From Doryteuthis pealeii (taxonomy: Eukaryota > Mollusca > Cephalopoda > Myopsida > Loliginidae), in the NCBI GenBank assembly GCA_023376005.1, contig CM042151.1:77791510-77855509 (forward strand): a DNA stretch of 64,000 bases, given 5' to 3'. The first letter of the stretch is position 1. Every line of letters begins with the position of its first letter. A model generated the notes under the pieces. That model did no database searches and was not told where the DNA came from. It saw only the letters and a list, made by a program, of their open reading frames with translations. Shown piece after piece: positions 23,199-34,321 of the stretch. Made by a program: the position numbers and the translations under genes.

Positions 23199-23790
23199 GT
23201 ATTTCTTGTCGGACTCGGAAACCTTCTTGTAATTGGGAGCCATCACGGAACTTTGAACCCAACCCTTTATTAGGTCGACGGGGTATCCTGTTTTCATTCC
23301 ACTAACCATAGCTGGGGTACAGGTGTTAAGCTGTGTTAATTATTATTCTATGTTACTGCTGTCCCTGACCGGATTGAACATGCAGTCTAGAGATAACTGG
23401 CATTTAGAACTGTCTTAATCTAACTCCTTTATCTACTAGGATATGTGTTCAATTGGACATCCAGTGTGAATTTTTTCAATTGCAAAAGTTACAATTTATT
23501 TTGTAAAAACGGATTTTAAGTAGCCTCTTGGCAGGCATCTTGACCAAAATGGACGAAAAAAACGTTTTAAATATCCAAAAATAATTATATTGTAAAATTA
23601 TTTTGCTTTTTACTGATGCTTATTATTGTTACTACTTTCGACTTAGACAAAAAATTGACATTAAATAATCAATTTAATAAATTTTAGTTCGTTTTTAAAA
23701 ATGAAAAGCAGATGATATTTTGCAGCCTACTCTTTTCCCTAATCATCTAGAGAGAGCTTAATGGGTGACCCAACGGGTCACGTTTTTTCG
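23199..23790. other. Unassigned spacer
   Basis: GC-richer remains of the adjoining element end run to about 23305, followed by AT-rich DNA. A phrase near 23530-23700 (an AAAACATTT-like stretch, then TTATTGTTACTACTTTCGACTTAGACAAA) resembles the family intron near 5045-5095. No gene. Confidence 0.4.
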
Positions 23791-25206
23791 AGTATATATA
23801 TATATATATATATAATATATATAATATGCATGAATATACATATGTATATATATGTATATATGCATGTATGTACATATGTATATATATGTATATATCAATA
23901 TATATTTAGTGTATAATTTATGTATATATATGTACATATATATATGTACATATATACATATGTATATATATACATATGTTTATATATAAATGTTTATATA
24001 CATATGTTTATATATGAATGTATATACATATGTATATATATACATATTTATATATAGATATGTATGTATATATCATACATATGTATATCATAATTTGTAA
24101 TCTATGTTAAATATATAATATATATGTATATAGTATATAATGTATATTATTATGTACTATATGTATATATAGATATATTATATAATATATAAATGTATGT
24201 ATATATATGTATATAGATATACATAATGTTATATATATGCATATATATATGATATAGTATATACATATGTATATGATATGACGATATACATATGTATATT
24301 TATGTATAGATATACATATGAATATATATATACATGTATATATATACATATGTACATATAGACATAAGTATGTATATACATATATAAATATATATACAGA
24401 TGTACATAAATACATATATACACATGTATATATATAAATATGTACATATATACATAAGTATGTATATACATAAATACATATGTATACAGATGTACATGAA
24501 TACATATATACAGATGTGCATATATACATATATATACATATATATATATACATACATGTGTACACATATGTACACATATATATATATATATATAATGTAT
24601 GTATATATACATATGTGTATATATATCTATATACATACATATGTAAATATATACATATGTATATACATATACATATATATATATATGTATATACATATGT
24701 ATATATATATATATACATATATATACATATGTATATATATACATATATATACATATGTATATATACATATGTATGTTATTATATTTATGCATATATATAC
24801 ATACATATATACACATATGTATATATTATATATACATAATATATATACATATATATACATGTGTATATATACATATCTATATGTATATATATACATATTT
24901 ATATATATACATATGTATAAATATATGCATATATACATATATATGTATATATATACATATGTATATATATACATATGTATATATATGTATATATATATTT
25001 GTATATATATATGTATATATGTATACATGTGTATATATAAATATGTATATATATATGTATATACATATATATACGTATATATATGTGTATATATACGTAT
25101 ATATATGTGTATATACATGTATATACATATATATACGTATATATATGTGTATATACATATATATATATATATATGTATATATATGTGTATGTACATATAT
25201 ATATGT
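23791..25206. repeat. 1.4-kb TATACATATGTATA satellite
   Basis: This is the longest satellite in the window. It is built of TATATACATATGTATA-type units, self-complementary and able to form long hairpins. The long YIYI-type frames on both strands (for example 24400-25221) are artefacts. It ends at a Penelope-type terminal segment. Confidence 0.9.
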
Positions 25207-25345
25207 GAAGAAAGGAAGTGAATCCGACGGTATGTAAGTATATTGAGAAAAATGAAAAAACACAGGTTTAAATGGGTTAAGTGGTGAGTTTATTGGCCGA
25301 CGCTGCACTGTTTCGATCTATTAATTAGATCATCTTCAGGGCATT
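25207..25345 (-). mobile_element. Penelope-type terminal segment
   Basis: About 140 bp between the AT satellite and spacer. It contains the ribozyme below and the phrase GGCCGACGCTGCACTGTTTCG in front of ATCATCTTCAGGGC, a terminal form I associate with Penelope-like pseudo-LTRs. No protein-coding part is attached. Confidence 0.5.
25296..25342 (-). ncRNA. Type I hammerhead ribozyme candidate with GUC site
   Basis: Read on the - strand: GCC, CTGAAGA, T, GATCTA, loop ATTAA, TAGATC, GAA, AC, loop AGTGCAGC, GT, C, GGC. This gives stem I of 3 bp (GCC/GGC), a perfect 6-bp stem II, a minimal 2-bp stem III including the required A-U pair, and the classic GUC cleavage triplet (plus 25301-25299). All invariant core bases (CUGANGA, GAAA) are present. 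One unpaired T lies between core and stem II. Short stems are usual in Penelope-type hammerheads, but activity is inferred from the fold alone. Confidence 0.65.
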
Positions 25346-26019
25346 TGTTGGTATGTGGAAGGTGATAAGAAATTATTTATCATAGAATAGTGAGAAAAGC
25401 GAGTGGTAGTCCTTGTTATTCAGTCCGTTTAAAAAATTTTGAGGTTTGAAAAAGTAGATGGTTTTGAAATATGACGTCAAATATTCTATTTTATGGCCTG
25501 AGTATGGGACGCTGTATTCTGATGACAATTGTGTGCTAGTGAATGTTTATGCAAATAGTGTTAGTGTGGTTATAATTATGTGAAAATAATTATTGGTTAA
25601 TAAGGATGTATGTTTTTGATTATTATTTTTATCAGTAGTTATATTGTAATTGTGCATATATTAATTGTCTGGTATGCATTTACATAAAAATCCACATACA
25701 TGGTTATTGTGGAGGTTTTTCTGGAAAAATATGAAAGTATGAGGGTGGTGAAAAAATGAATGGTGTCAATAGGGAGCATAAATGTGTGGGGAGGGGGGTT
25801 AAGGGGAAATATTGTTATATATAATTATTATCAAAAATATCATTATTGTTGAAAAATGTTGGTTAAATAGGTAAAGTGTGATAATCTGTTGTGTGTTGAG
25901 ATCAAATGGAAATTATCATGTTACTAAATAAGTGTGTGATCTAAGAATAATTGTTAGAGGTCGTTCAGTAATAAATGAAGAGAGTTAATATGTAGAAAAT
26001 AAAATGAGATATTGTCAGA
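25346..26019. other. Spacer, nothing recognised
   Basis: AT-rich sequence with a GGGGAGGGGGG run near 25789-25798. No gene. Confidence 0.4.
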
Positions 26020-26077
26020 TGTATATATGTATATATGTATATATATGTGTATATATATGTATATATTGTCAGATATA

Positions 26078-26126
<49 letters not shown>

Positions 26127-26475
26127 GCATATGTATATATGTATATAAATGAATATATATATATGTGTGTATGTACATATGTATATGTATATATATATGT
26201 ATATATATATATTATACATATATTATGTATATATGTATATATGTACACATGTATTTATACACATATACATACATATGTATATATGTATATATATATGTAC
26301 ATATATATATGTACATATATGTATATATATATGTGTATATATATACATATGTATATATGTGTATATGTATATATATGTATATATATACTTATACACATAT
26401 ACACATATGTATATATATAAATACATATGTATATATATTATATATACATGCATATGTATATATATACATATATAC
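26020..26475. repeat. AT satellite
   Basis: TATATGTATATA repeats with (TA)n cores. The frames are artefacts. Confidence 0.9.
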
Positions 26476-26702
26476 ATTTCACTCTCATTCTTACTAATAC
26501 ATAGAGAGGGTGAGAGTAATGCAGAATGACAGAGAGGGATGCGTCAATTTTTGACTTAATTGGTAATTACGACGAATTAAAACCAATTATGTGCTTAATT
26601 GAAGTCATACCTAATTTTGAAAATTAATTAGCTAATAATTAATGAATTTAGGCGAGCATATATGTTCAAATGTAAGGCTAAACAAATCGAGAAAATGTCA
26701 AT

Positions 26703-26744
26703 CCCTGAATGTACATTTCGACCTATTAGGTCTCATCAGCAAGG
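26703..26744 (-). ncRNA. Hammerhead ribozyme, unit 1 (complete)
   Basis: On the - strand, from 26744: CCTTG, CTGATGA, GACCT, loop AAT, AGGTC, GAA, ATG, loop TA, CAT, T, CAGGG. Stem I is CCUUG/CAGGG (5 bp, one G-U). Stem II is GACCU/AGGUC (5 bp). Stem III is AUG/CAU (3 bp) with the needed A15.1-U16.1 pair. The cleavage triplet is AUU, with the cut expected between plus 26708 and 26707. Every invariant core base is present. AUU is allowed (NUH) but usually slower than GUC. Confidence 0.75.
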
Positions 26745-27086
26745 TTATAGACATGGGAGACTGCTCCGTGTATGACTCGAAACCTCAACTGCCAAGCCAA
26801 CAGGCGAGGACTCTAACCATTACACTAGCTGGCCATTCATAGATTCTTCGTTTGACTTGAAACTTATTTATATTGCACTTTTTATTGATTTGCTACACGA
26901 CAGTATGAGGGTAAGTAAACAAACAAATGTGTTTATTTTTATATGGCTTTTAACCGACAATTTTTGGAGGATATGTGCCTAATTGAAGTCATACCTAATT
27001 TTGAAAATTAATTAGTTAATAATTAATGAATTTAGGCGGGCATATATGTTTAAATGTAAGGCTAAACAAATCGAGAAAATGTCAAT

Positions 27087-27128
27087 CCCTGAATGTCCTT
27101 TTTGACCTATTAGGTCTCATCAGCAAGG
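27087..27128 (-). ncRNA. Hammerhead ribozyme, unit 2 (inactivated)
   Basis: It has the same 42-nt layout as units 1 and 3 with intact stems I and II, but there are three substitutions within 27097-27105. On the - strand these change GAAATGTACATT to AAAAAGGACATT. This loses G12 of the core and two of the three stem III pairs. Cleavage should be abolished. Confidence 0.7.
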
Positions 27129-27378
27129 TTATAGACATGGGAGACTGCTCCGTGTGTGACTCGAAACCTCGACTGCCAAGCTGACAGGCGAGGAATCTAA
27201 CCGTTACACTAGCTGGCCATTACCAGATTCTTCGGTTTTTTAAAAACTTATTTATATTCCACTTTTTATTGACTTGCTACACGACAGTATTTTTAAAATT
27301 GATTAGTTAATAATTAATGAATTTAGGCGGGCATATATGTTCAAATGTAAGGCGAAACAAATCGAGAAAAATAACAAT

Positions 27379-27420
27379 CCCTGAATGTACATTTCGACCT
27401 ATTAGGTCTCATCAGCAAGG
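27379..27420 (-). ncRNA. Hammerhead ribozyme, unit 3 (complete)
   Basis: Identical over all 42 nt to unit 1, although surrounding unit sequence differs at scattered bases. The cut is expected between plus 27384 and 27383. Cleavage here and in unit 1, with unit 2 dead, would release a 676-nt RNA (27383 to 26708) that carries the heads of units 1 and 2. Confidence 0.75.
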
Positions 27421-27636
27421 TTATAGACATGAGAGACTGCTCCCAGTGTGACTCGAAACCTCGACTGCTAAGCTGACAGGCGAGGACTCTAGCCGTTACA
27501 CTAGCTGGCCATTCCCAGATTCTTCGTTTGTTTTGAAACTTATTTATATTCCACTTTTTATTGACTTGCTACACGACAGTATGAGGTTAAGTAAACAAAC
27601 AAATGTGTTTATTTTTATATGGCTTTTAGCCGACAA

Positions 27637-27718
27637 AATATATACATATGCATATATTTACGTATGTATATATAAACATATATATACACACACACATATA
27701 TAAACATATATATATAAA

Positions 27719-27806
<88 letters not shown>

Positions 27807-27811
27807 CATAT
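27637..27811. repeat. CA and TA microsatellite
   Basis: (CA)n of about 35 nt flanked by TATATATA blocks. It directly follows the tandem units. Confidence 0.85.
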
Positions 27812-28140
27812 GCGTATACTTTGTACTTTTTCGAAGGGAAAAACACTTTTAGTTTAACTTTTAATAAAAGGATTTTGTTTCGCCTTCTTGTTTCGTAACC
27901 ACAGTCCTGATTGGCTGATTATAACATGGTACATAAAATCATTAATCTCATTGACTAATTTTTATTGTGGAGCTAAGTAGATTTTTTTACATATTTTACT
28001 CATTTAAAACGTAATTAATTAATTATGAAACCAGGAAACGTATATGCGAAAAGTAACTATACCCTTTTTGTGATTTTATCTTAATCATTATGTAAATATT
28101 ATTGAGCCATCTTTTACATCTGACAGATCTTAAAAAGTAA
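27812..28140. other. Spacer at the re-entry into the zinc-finger array
   Basis: AT-rich sequence with CTGATTGGCTGATTATAACATGG near 27908. No gene seen. Confidence 0.35.
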
Positions 28141-28380
28141 AGCACTTTTCGCCTTTGGGACTGTAGCCTATTTGGTTTAAAGGTCGTCGGTTAATTTTTG
28201 TATATGAACATGGGTTTTCCTTTTAACCCCATCATATTTGGTGGTCGCGCCGAAAAAGTATTCTTGGAAAGAAAATGAAAATTTTCTGTCCACGAGGTAG
28301 CTATGAACCATGAATAAAGCCTGAATCCTAAAACTACCATGTCTTTTCTAGACATGGTAGGATTCAGGCTTTATTCATGG
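28141..28380. repeat. Unit start with imperfect 30-bp inverted repeat
   Basis: 28150-28280 matches 48720-48840 (GGGTTTTCCTTTTAACCC, ATTTGGTGGTCGC). Then 28308-28343 and 28351-28380 form a hairpin (CCATGAATAAAGCCTGAATC with its inverse); the left arm carries a 6-nt insertion, AAAACT. Unit D has this segment once (48847-48903), in the orientation opposite to the left arm. Confidence 0.6.
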
Positions 28381-28819
28381 CATGGCTGGCCAGCGAATTG
28401 GTTTATCTACACGGATCTGCAATAAAGCCCACAAAGAAACAAATAAGGCAATCAATTATATTCACTCTAAAACTCTACACCACTAATAGTTTCAACATTT
28501 CCTGATAGACATCCAGGCTGAATGAAAACACGTAATATATCAAAACGATGACCACGCCATGATGCTAATAGATTGTACCTTCTGAGGTTCCAATTCTCTA
28601 ACTCTTTAGATTGGAAAGACACACCTTTGTTGTTACACTGATCTCGCCTAACATACGGTATATGCTCTTACGCAAAAATAAAATAAGTTGATATTCGGCA
28701 CAAGGCTGCAAGTATGGGGTGCCTAGTGAAGATCGAAATCGCTATTATATTATTTGTGATGCGAGCTTGCTAACCATTGCATCATGGCGGGGTTCTCCTG
28801 CTTAGTCCTTATTATGTTA

Positions 28820-29002
28820 ATATGAGTTAGATTATGACTAATAGAAAATAGAACTGTCCAATGAATATCGCTTTCTCCACTTATCACATTGGGAAATATT
28901 CTATATATTTCAGATTTATATCAACAGTCAGTCACTACATTTCTCCAGTCGATATAAATTTTCTTTACAGTGAAAAGAAGAATTTTGCAGATTCCATAAA
29001 AG
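28820..29002 (+). other. Candidate non-coding exon 1 of zinc-finger copy B
   Basis: The conserved block ends GATTCCATAAAAG|GTGAGT, with GT at 29003-29004. Same arrangement as in the other four units. The exon start is unknown. Confidence 0.5.
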
Positions 29003-31963
29003 GTGAGTTCTACCAAACTTTACAAAGAAATATTTTAAGTTTTAATTATTTTTCTTTTCATATGTTACGTTTATCTCAAATTACGAAATAAATTTAATTG
29101 TTCTTTTTATTATTTCCACAGTTATTTATTATGGCAACTCCTTTTAGGATTAAAAGTATAATACATTGTATATTTTAGAACTTAATATTCTCTTTCTTTC
29201 AGTTTCTTAAATATTTACTAAGGTGGATTTTAGGACATACATTCTTTTGAATAAGGTATTCTATTTATTTTATTCATTTACTTAATTTTGAAGGTGTCTA
29301 TTTCTTTTTAAAATTATCGTGTTCAATGTTCCGTTAGAAGCCTCGTTAACTATTCCTTTGAATAAGTTTTGTTTTGTCTTTGTGTGTGCGGGGGGGGGGT
29401 CGTTTTCCCTTTTTTTTTTTTTTTTTTTTTTTTTTTCATAATGACGTTAAACGTTCGTTTATATTGTAAAAAGCTTTCGAAAATAAGTTGCAATATTTTT
29501 GGAGGGGTTATTTTTATTTCCGATATTTCTACTTACTGGCGGGGGGGGGGGAATACATTTCTATAAAGTCATGAATATTTTGCAGGACTCGAATTTGTTT
29601 TGTAAGAGGATAAAATCTGTAAACAGAATATTTTATCAATAATAAAACGAAGTAAGATCCCACCAAGTGCGGCTTTGATAAATGACCGTTTTACTTTTAA
29701 GTACATCTAAAATCTAGTTACTTGTTGCAGTTTTGAAAATAATTCTTAATGGTTCACTGATAAATAAGTAAATCTAATTGTTAAATATTTTGTTGGTGAA
29801 GTAGAAATTAACATTGTTAAATATAATCTTTAATAATTCACTAATATTTTTTTAATGAAAGGGAGAAAAAAGAACTTATACGGAAATTGAGCATTGAACT
29901 TTTTGGCTTTGAACATAAAACCTTACTGAAAAATAAACAAATATCTCTTTTACCAAACAAGCTACATTTTTCAAGGCATTACTGAAATGAGTCTGATATA
30001 TTCTCGAGGTTTTAAGAGCTTCATAAACAGATTTACGCAGTTTACCTTTCTAAAATGAAGAAAAAACTATTCTAATTTTATCGAAATTTTAAAAGTTGAA
30101 TAAATAATGACGTTAAACTAAATATTTACCAAGGTGGATTTTAGAACATACATTCTTTTGAATAAGGTATTCTATTTATTTATTTTTGAGGGTGCCTATT
30201 TCTTTTTTAAAATGATCCTGTTCAATGTTCCGTTAGAAGCCTTCTTAACGATTCTTTTGAATCAGTTTCTTTTGTCTGTGTTTTTATTTTTTATTGGGAG
30301 TGGGTCGTTTTCCTTTTTAAACGTTCGTTTATATTGTAAAATATTTCGAAAATGAGTAGCAATATTTTTGGAGGGGGTAATTTTATTTCTGATATTTCTA
30401 CTTACTGGCGGGGGGAATTAATTTCTATAAAGTCATGAATATTTTGCTGGACTCGAATTTGTTTTGTAAGAGGATAAAATCTGTAAACAATATTTTTTTT
30501 CAATAACAATCTAAAATCCTACAAAGTCCGGCTTTGATAAATGACGGTACATCTAAAATCTATTTACTTGTTGTAGAAGCAGTTAATATTATATTAGATA
30601 TAATTCTTAATGGTTCACTGAAAAATAAGTAAATATAAAATCTAATTGTTAAATATTTACTTGGTGAAGTAGAAATTAACATTGTATTAAATATAATCTT
30701 TAATGGTTCACTAATATTTTTAATGGGGGGGGGGCATACTTATATGGAAATTCAGCATGGGTTTGAACATGAAACCTTACTAAAAAAAAAACATGCAAAT
30801 ATCTCTTCTACCAAACAAGCTACATTTTTCCAGGAATTACTGAAATGTTTTTGCTAAAATCTCGATGCTTTAAGATTTTCATAAACAGATTTACGCAGTT
30901 TTACATTTTAATAATTAAAAACTATCCTAATTTTATCGAGATATTAGAAGTTGAATAAATGACGTTAAACGTTCATTAAAATTGCAAAATATTTCAGAAA
31001 TGACTTCAAATATTTTTTTTCGTGGTTGGTGGGGGTAATTTATTTCTGATATTTCTACATACTTTCAGAGTTAACATTATGTTAATATAATCCTTAATGT
31101 TTCATTGATATTTTTAATGAGAGGGGAGAAATATACGGAAATTGAGCATTAAAATTTCTTGACTGTCGCTGGTTTACTAAAAAATATACAAATATCTCTT
31201 ATACCTAATATCGTACTTTTTTCTTTTTTCGGGCATTACTGAAATGAGTCAGATAAAATCTCGATGATTTAAGCATAAGCAGATTTATTCAGTTTTACCT
31301 TTTGAAAAAAGTTAAATTTTATCGAGATTTTAAAAGTTGACTTTGGAATTTAAAGGATATAATTGTATATAAATTTAATTGTAGACGCACATTTTGGTGA
31401 GGACTAATTAGTTTTATCTAAATGAGGGGATTAATTCTTTTTTATTATTATTAATTTTATGGAAGAACATTTTTACAATATTTCTACGATCTTTTGAAAT
31501 GATTTAAAATACCATAATGATTTTAGAGTTTTAAAAGTTGAATCTGAAATTTAAATGAGATTGCTTTTTGTTTTTTACATTATTCTTTTTTAACTTATTT
31601 ACAATTTTGATTTACAATGTTCTGCAATTGTTTAGGGAATTTCATAATCCAGTCTTCCCAAACTGTAGGAAATGTGGAAATTTAAATAACTAACGAAATT
31701 GTGACATGAGTAGTAATATAGGTTCGGTTACAGACTGGAAAACACATAATCTCCATTATAATAAGTTATAGTCATAATCGTATCTGTAGTGCGAGTAAAA
31801 CAACGTAAATTACAAAGAAAAATGAAAGTTTGAATTTGTAAGAGAAATCGCTGAACTTGTCACTTTAATTAAAATTATTAGAGAATTTTTATTTTTATAA
31901 ATAACATGTAAAAGAGATAATGTAATAATTCTATTCTTTTCTTTTTAAAAACTTTTATTGCAG
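29003..31963 (+). other. Intron of copy B (2.96 kb)
   Basis: Contains an internal direct duplication: about 29216-29880 is repeated at about 30120-30740 (landmark AAGGTGGATTTTAG.ACATACATTC, at 29221 and 30132). The other units have it once. It lacks roughly 1 kb of intron that C and D keep. The gap is bridged near 31660-31690 at the same place as in copy E. Confidence 0.55.
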
Positions 31964-34321
31964 GATTGACGTTGAAATATACTCCCAAGTTATTTTCAAC
32001 TTCAGCAGATCTAAAGACGTCCAATTGAATGAATATTTTTTCGTGACCGAGAAGGAAACCGCACTAAAACGTAAATAAATTGAAAGTGATGGAGAAGAAA
32101 CGTAAATTGGATACTCTAAACAGCGAAGAATGTGACCAAATATTCACATGTAATGCGGAACTACTCGAAAATATGGGCTTACACAGTAGAGAGATGCCAT
32201 TCCTATACACTTTATGTAATGAGCAGTCCTTTACATGTAGTACGTGCAATGAATCATTTCATACAAAATTTGAACTGGACCAACATGCTGTCGTTCACAG
32301 TGAAGATGAGCCATTTGTCAATGAGTTGTGCACTAATACTTTTGGAACAGAACAAGCACTGGACCAACATGCTGTTGTACACAGGGAAGATAGGCCATTT
32401 GTCAGTGGGGTGTGCACTAATACTTTTGAAACAGAACAAGCACTGGACCAACATGCTGTCGTACACAGGGAAGATAGGCCATTTGTCAGTGGGGTGTGCA
32501 CTAATACTTTTGAAATAGAACAAGCACTGGACCAACATGCTGTCGTACACAGGGAAGATAGGCCATTTGTCAGTGGGTGTGCACTAATACTTTTGAAATA
32601 GAACAAAGCACTGGACCAACATGCTGTTGTACACAGGGAAGATAGGCCATTTGTCAGTGGGGTGTGCACTAATACTTTTGAAACAGAACAAGCACTGGAC
32701 CAACATGCTGTCGTACACCGGGAAGATAGGCCATTTGTCAGTGGGGTGTGCACTAATACTTTTGAAACAGAACAAGCACTGGACCAACATGCTGTCGTAC
32801 ACAGGGAAGATAGGCCATTTGTCAGTGGGGTGTGCACTAATACTTTTGGAACAGAACAAGCACTGGAACAACATGCTGTCGTACACCGGGAAGTAGGCCA
32901 TTTGTCAGTGGGGTGTGCACTAATACTTTTGAACAGAACAAGCACAAGCACACAGAACAAGCACTGGAACAACATGCTGTCGGTGTGCACTAATACTTTT
33001 GAAACAGAACAAGCACTGGACCAACATGCTGTCGTACACAGGGAAGATAGTCCATTTGTCAGTGAGGTGGGCACTAATACTTTTGGAACTGAACAAGCAC
33101 TGGATCAATATGCCCAAATGCTCAGTGAAGATGGGTCATTTGTCCTTGAGTTGGACGCTAATTCTTTTGAAACAGAACAAGCACTGGATCAATTAGCCCA
33201 AATGCTCAGTGAAGATGGGCCATTTGTCGGTGAGGTGTGCACTAATACTTTTGAAACAGAACAAGCACTGGGTCAATATGCCGTAATGCTCAGTGAAGAT
33301 CGGCCATTTGACGGTGAGGTGTGCACTAATACTTTTGAAACAGAACAAGTACTGGATGAATATGACGTAATGCATAGTGAAGATAGGCCGTTTGCATGTC
33401 AGCTGTGCAATAAGTACTTTAAAAACAAATCACAGTTAGATAATCATGCCGCCGTACACAGTGAAGTTAGGCAATTTGTATGTGAGGTGTGCAATGCGTC
33501 GTTTAAAAGAAAATCTGACCGGGATCGACATACCGCCGTACACGGTGAATTTAGGCCATTTGTATGTGAGGTGTGCACTAAGTGCTTTAAAAAAAAATCT
33601 CACCTGACTACACATGCTGCCATACATCGTGAAGATAAGCCATTTGTGTGTGAAGTGTGCAATGCGTCGTTTAAAAGAAAATTTGAACGGGATCAACATA
33701 CTGCTAAACACGGTGAAGATAGGCCATTTGTATGTAATGTGTGCAATAAGACTTTTAAAACAAAACAAAACTTGGATAAACATGCCGTCGTGCACAGTGA
33801 TGATAAGCCATTTGTATGTTGGTCGTGCGGTAAGTCTTTTAAAACAAAACCAGAACACGATCGACATGCCGTCGTGCACAGCGATAATAGGCCATTTGTA
33901 TGTGGGGTGTGCACTAAGACTTTTAAAACAAAACCAGAATTGGATCGACATGCCATCGTGCATAGTGAAGATAAACCATTTGTATGTGATGTGTGCTCTA
34001 AGAGTTTTAAAACAAAACAAAAACTGGATCGACATGCCATCGGGCACATTGAAGGTTGGCCATTTGTATGATGTGTGAACTGAGTACTTTAAAAAATCGA
34101 ACCTGAATCAACATGCCTTTGTATATAGTGTACATATGCCATTTCTGTGTGATGTGTGCTCTAAGACTTTTAAAAGGAAATCAGGACTAGATATACATGC
34201 CACCATGTACAGAGACGATAAACCATTTATATGTAAGGTATGCCCTGCAACTTTTAAAAGAAAATCTGCACTGACTCGACATGCCATCGTACACAATAAA
34301 GTTAGATCATTTATATCTTAG
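31964..34321 (+). pseudogene. C2H2 zinc-finger gene copy B (near-intact, expanded)
   Basis: ATG at 32089 (MEKKRKLDTLNSEECDQIF). An upstream TTG in frame is not needed. The N-terminal part has one good finger (SFTCSTCNESFHTKFELDQH). About 13 near-identical 84-bp repeats follow (32300-33370), in which the first zinc Cys is mostly Ser (RPFVSGVCTNTFETEQ). Eight canonical fingers come next (33385-34055). Breaks: -1 near 32576 and +1 near 32606, with an in-frame TAG at 32599 between them; a 2-nt loss at about 34069 makes TGA. Two more canonical fingers follow out of frame (34136-34321). Without the paired indels, 661 codons would be open. It may be a real pseudogene or carry assembly errors in the repeat. 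Confidence 0.75.

Larger units (their letters stand above)
26591..27636 (-). mobile_element. Three tandem SINE/retrozyme-like units, each with a hammerhead
   Basis: The units are about 384, 320 and 340 bp (starts on the + map: 26591, 26975, 27294), closely similar and head to tail. Read on the - strand each has AT-rich body, then a tRNA-like head starting GGCCAGCTAGTGTAATGG (plus 26834, 27218, 27510), then an A box TAGTGTAATGGTTAGAG and a B box GGTTTCGAGTC. Next comes a 42-nt hammerhead (26744-26703, 27128-27087, 27420-27379) and an ATTAATTA-rich end. A pol III promoter upstream of a self-cleaving ribozyme in a tandem repeat is the layout expected for a small circular-RNA-producing retroelement (retrozyme) or a ribozyme-bearing SINE. 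An AT satellite abuts the 27636 side. Confidence 0.7.

Noticed and set aside
15290..27760. CRISPR-like direct repeats
   Set aside because: No regularly spaced repeats with unique spacers. All arrays are microsatellites or element copies in eukaryotic DNA.
32080..32088. TTG starts for the zinc-finger copies (MKVMEK...)
   Set aside because: An ATG two codons downstream (32089, 42108, 52951, 63893) matches the ATG start of copy A at 6533.
32295..33074. Antisense and shifted frames across the zinc-finger arrays (HLSVGCALILLK-type and SSLCTTACWSS-type)
   Set aside because: They are shadows of the 84-bp finger repeat read in other frames or strands.
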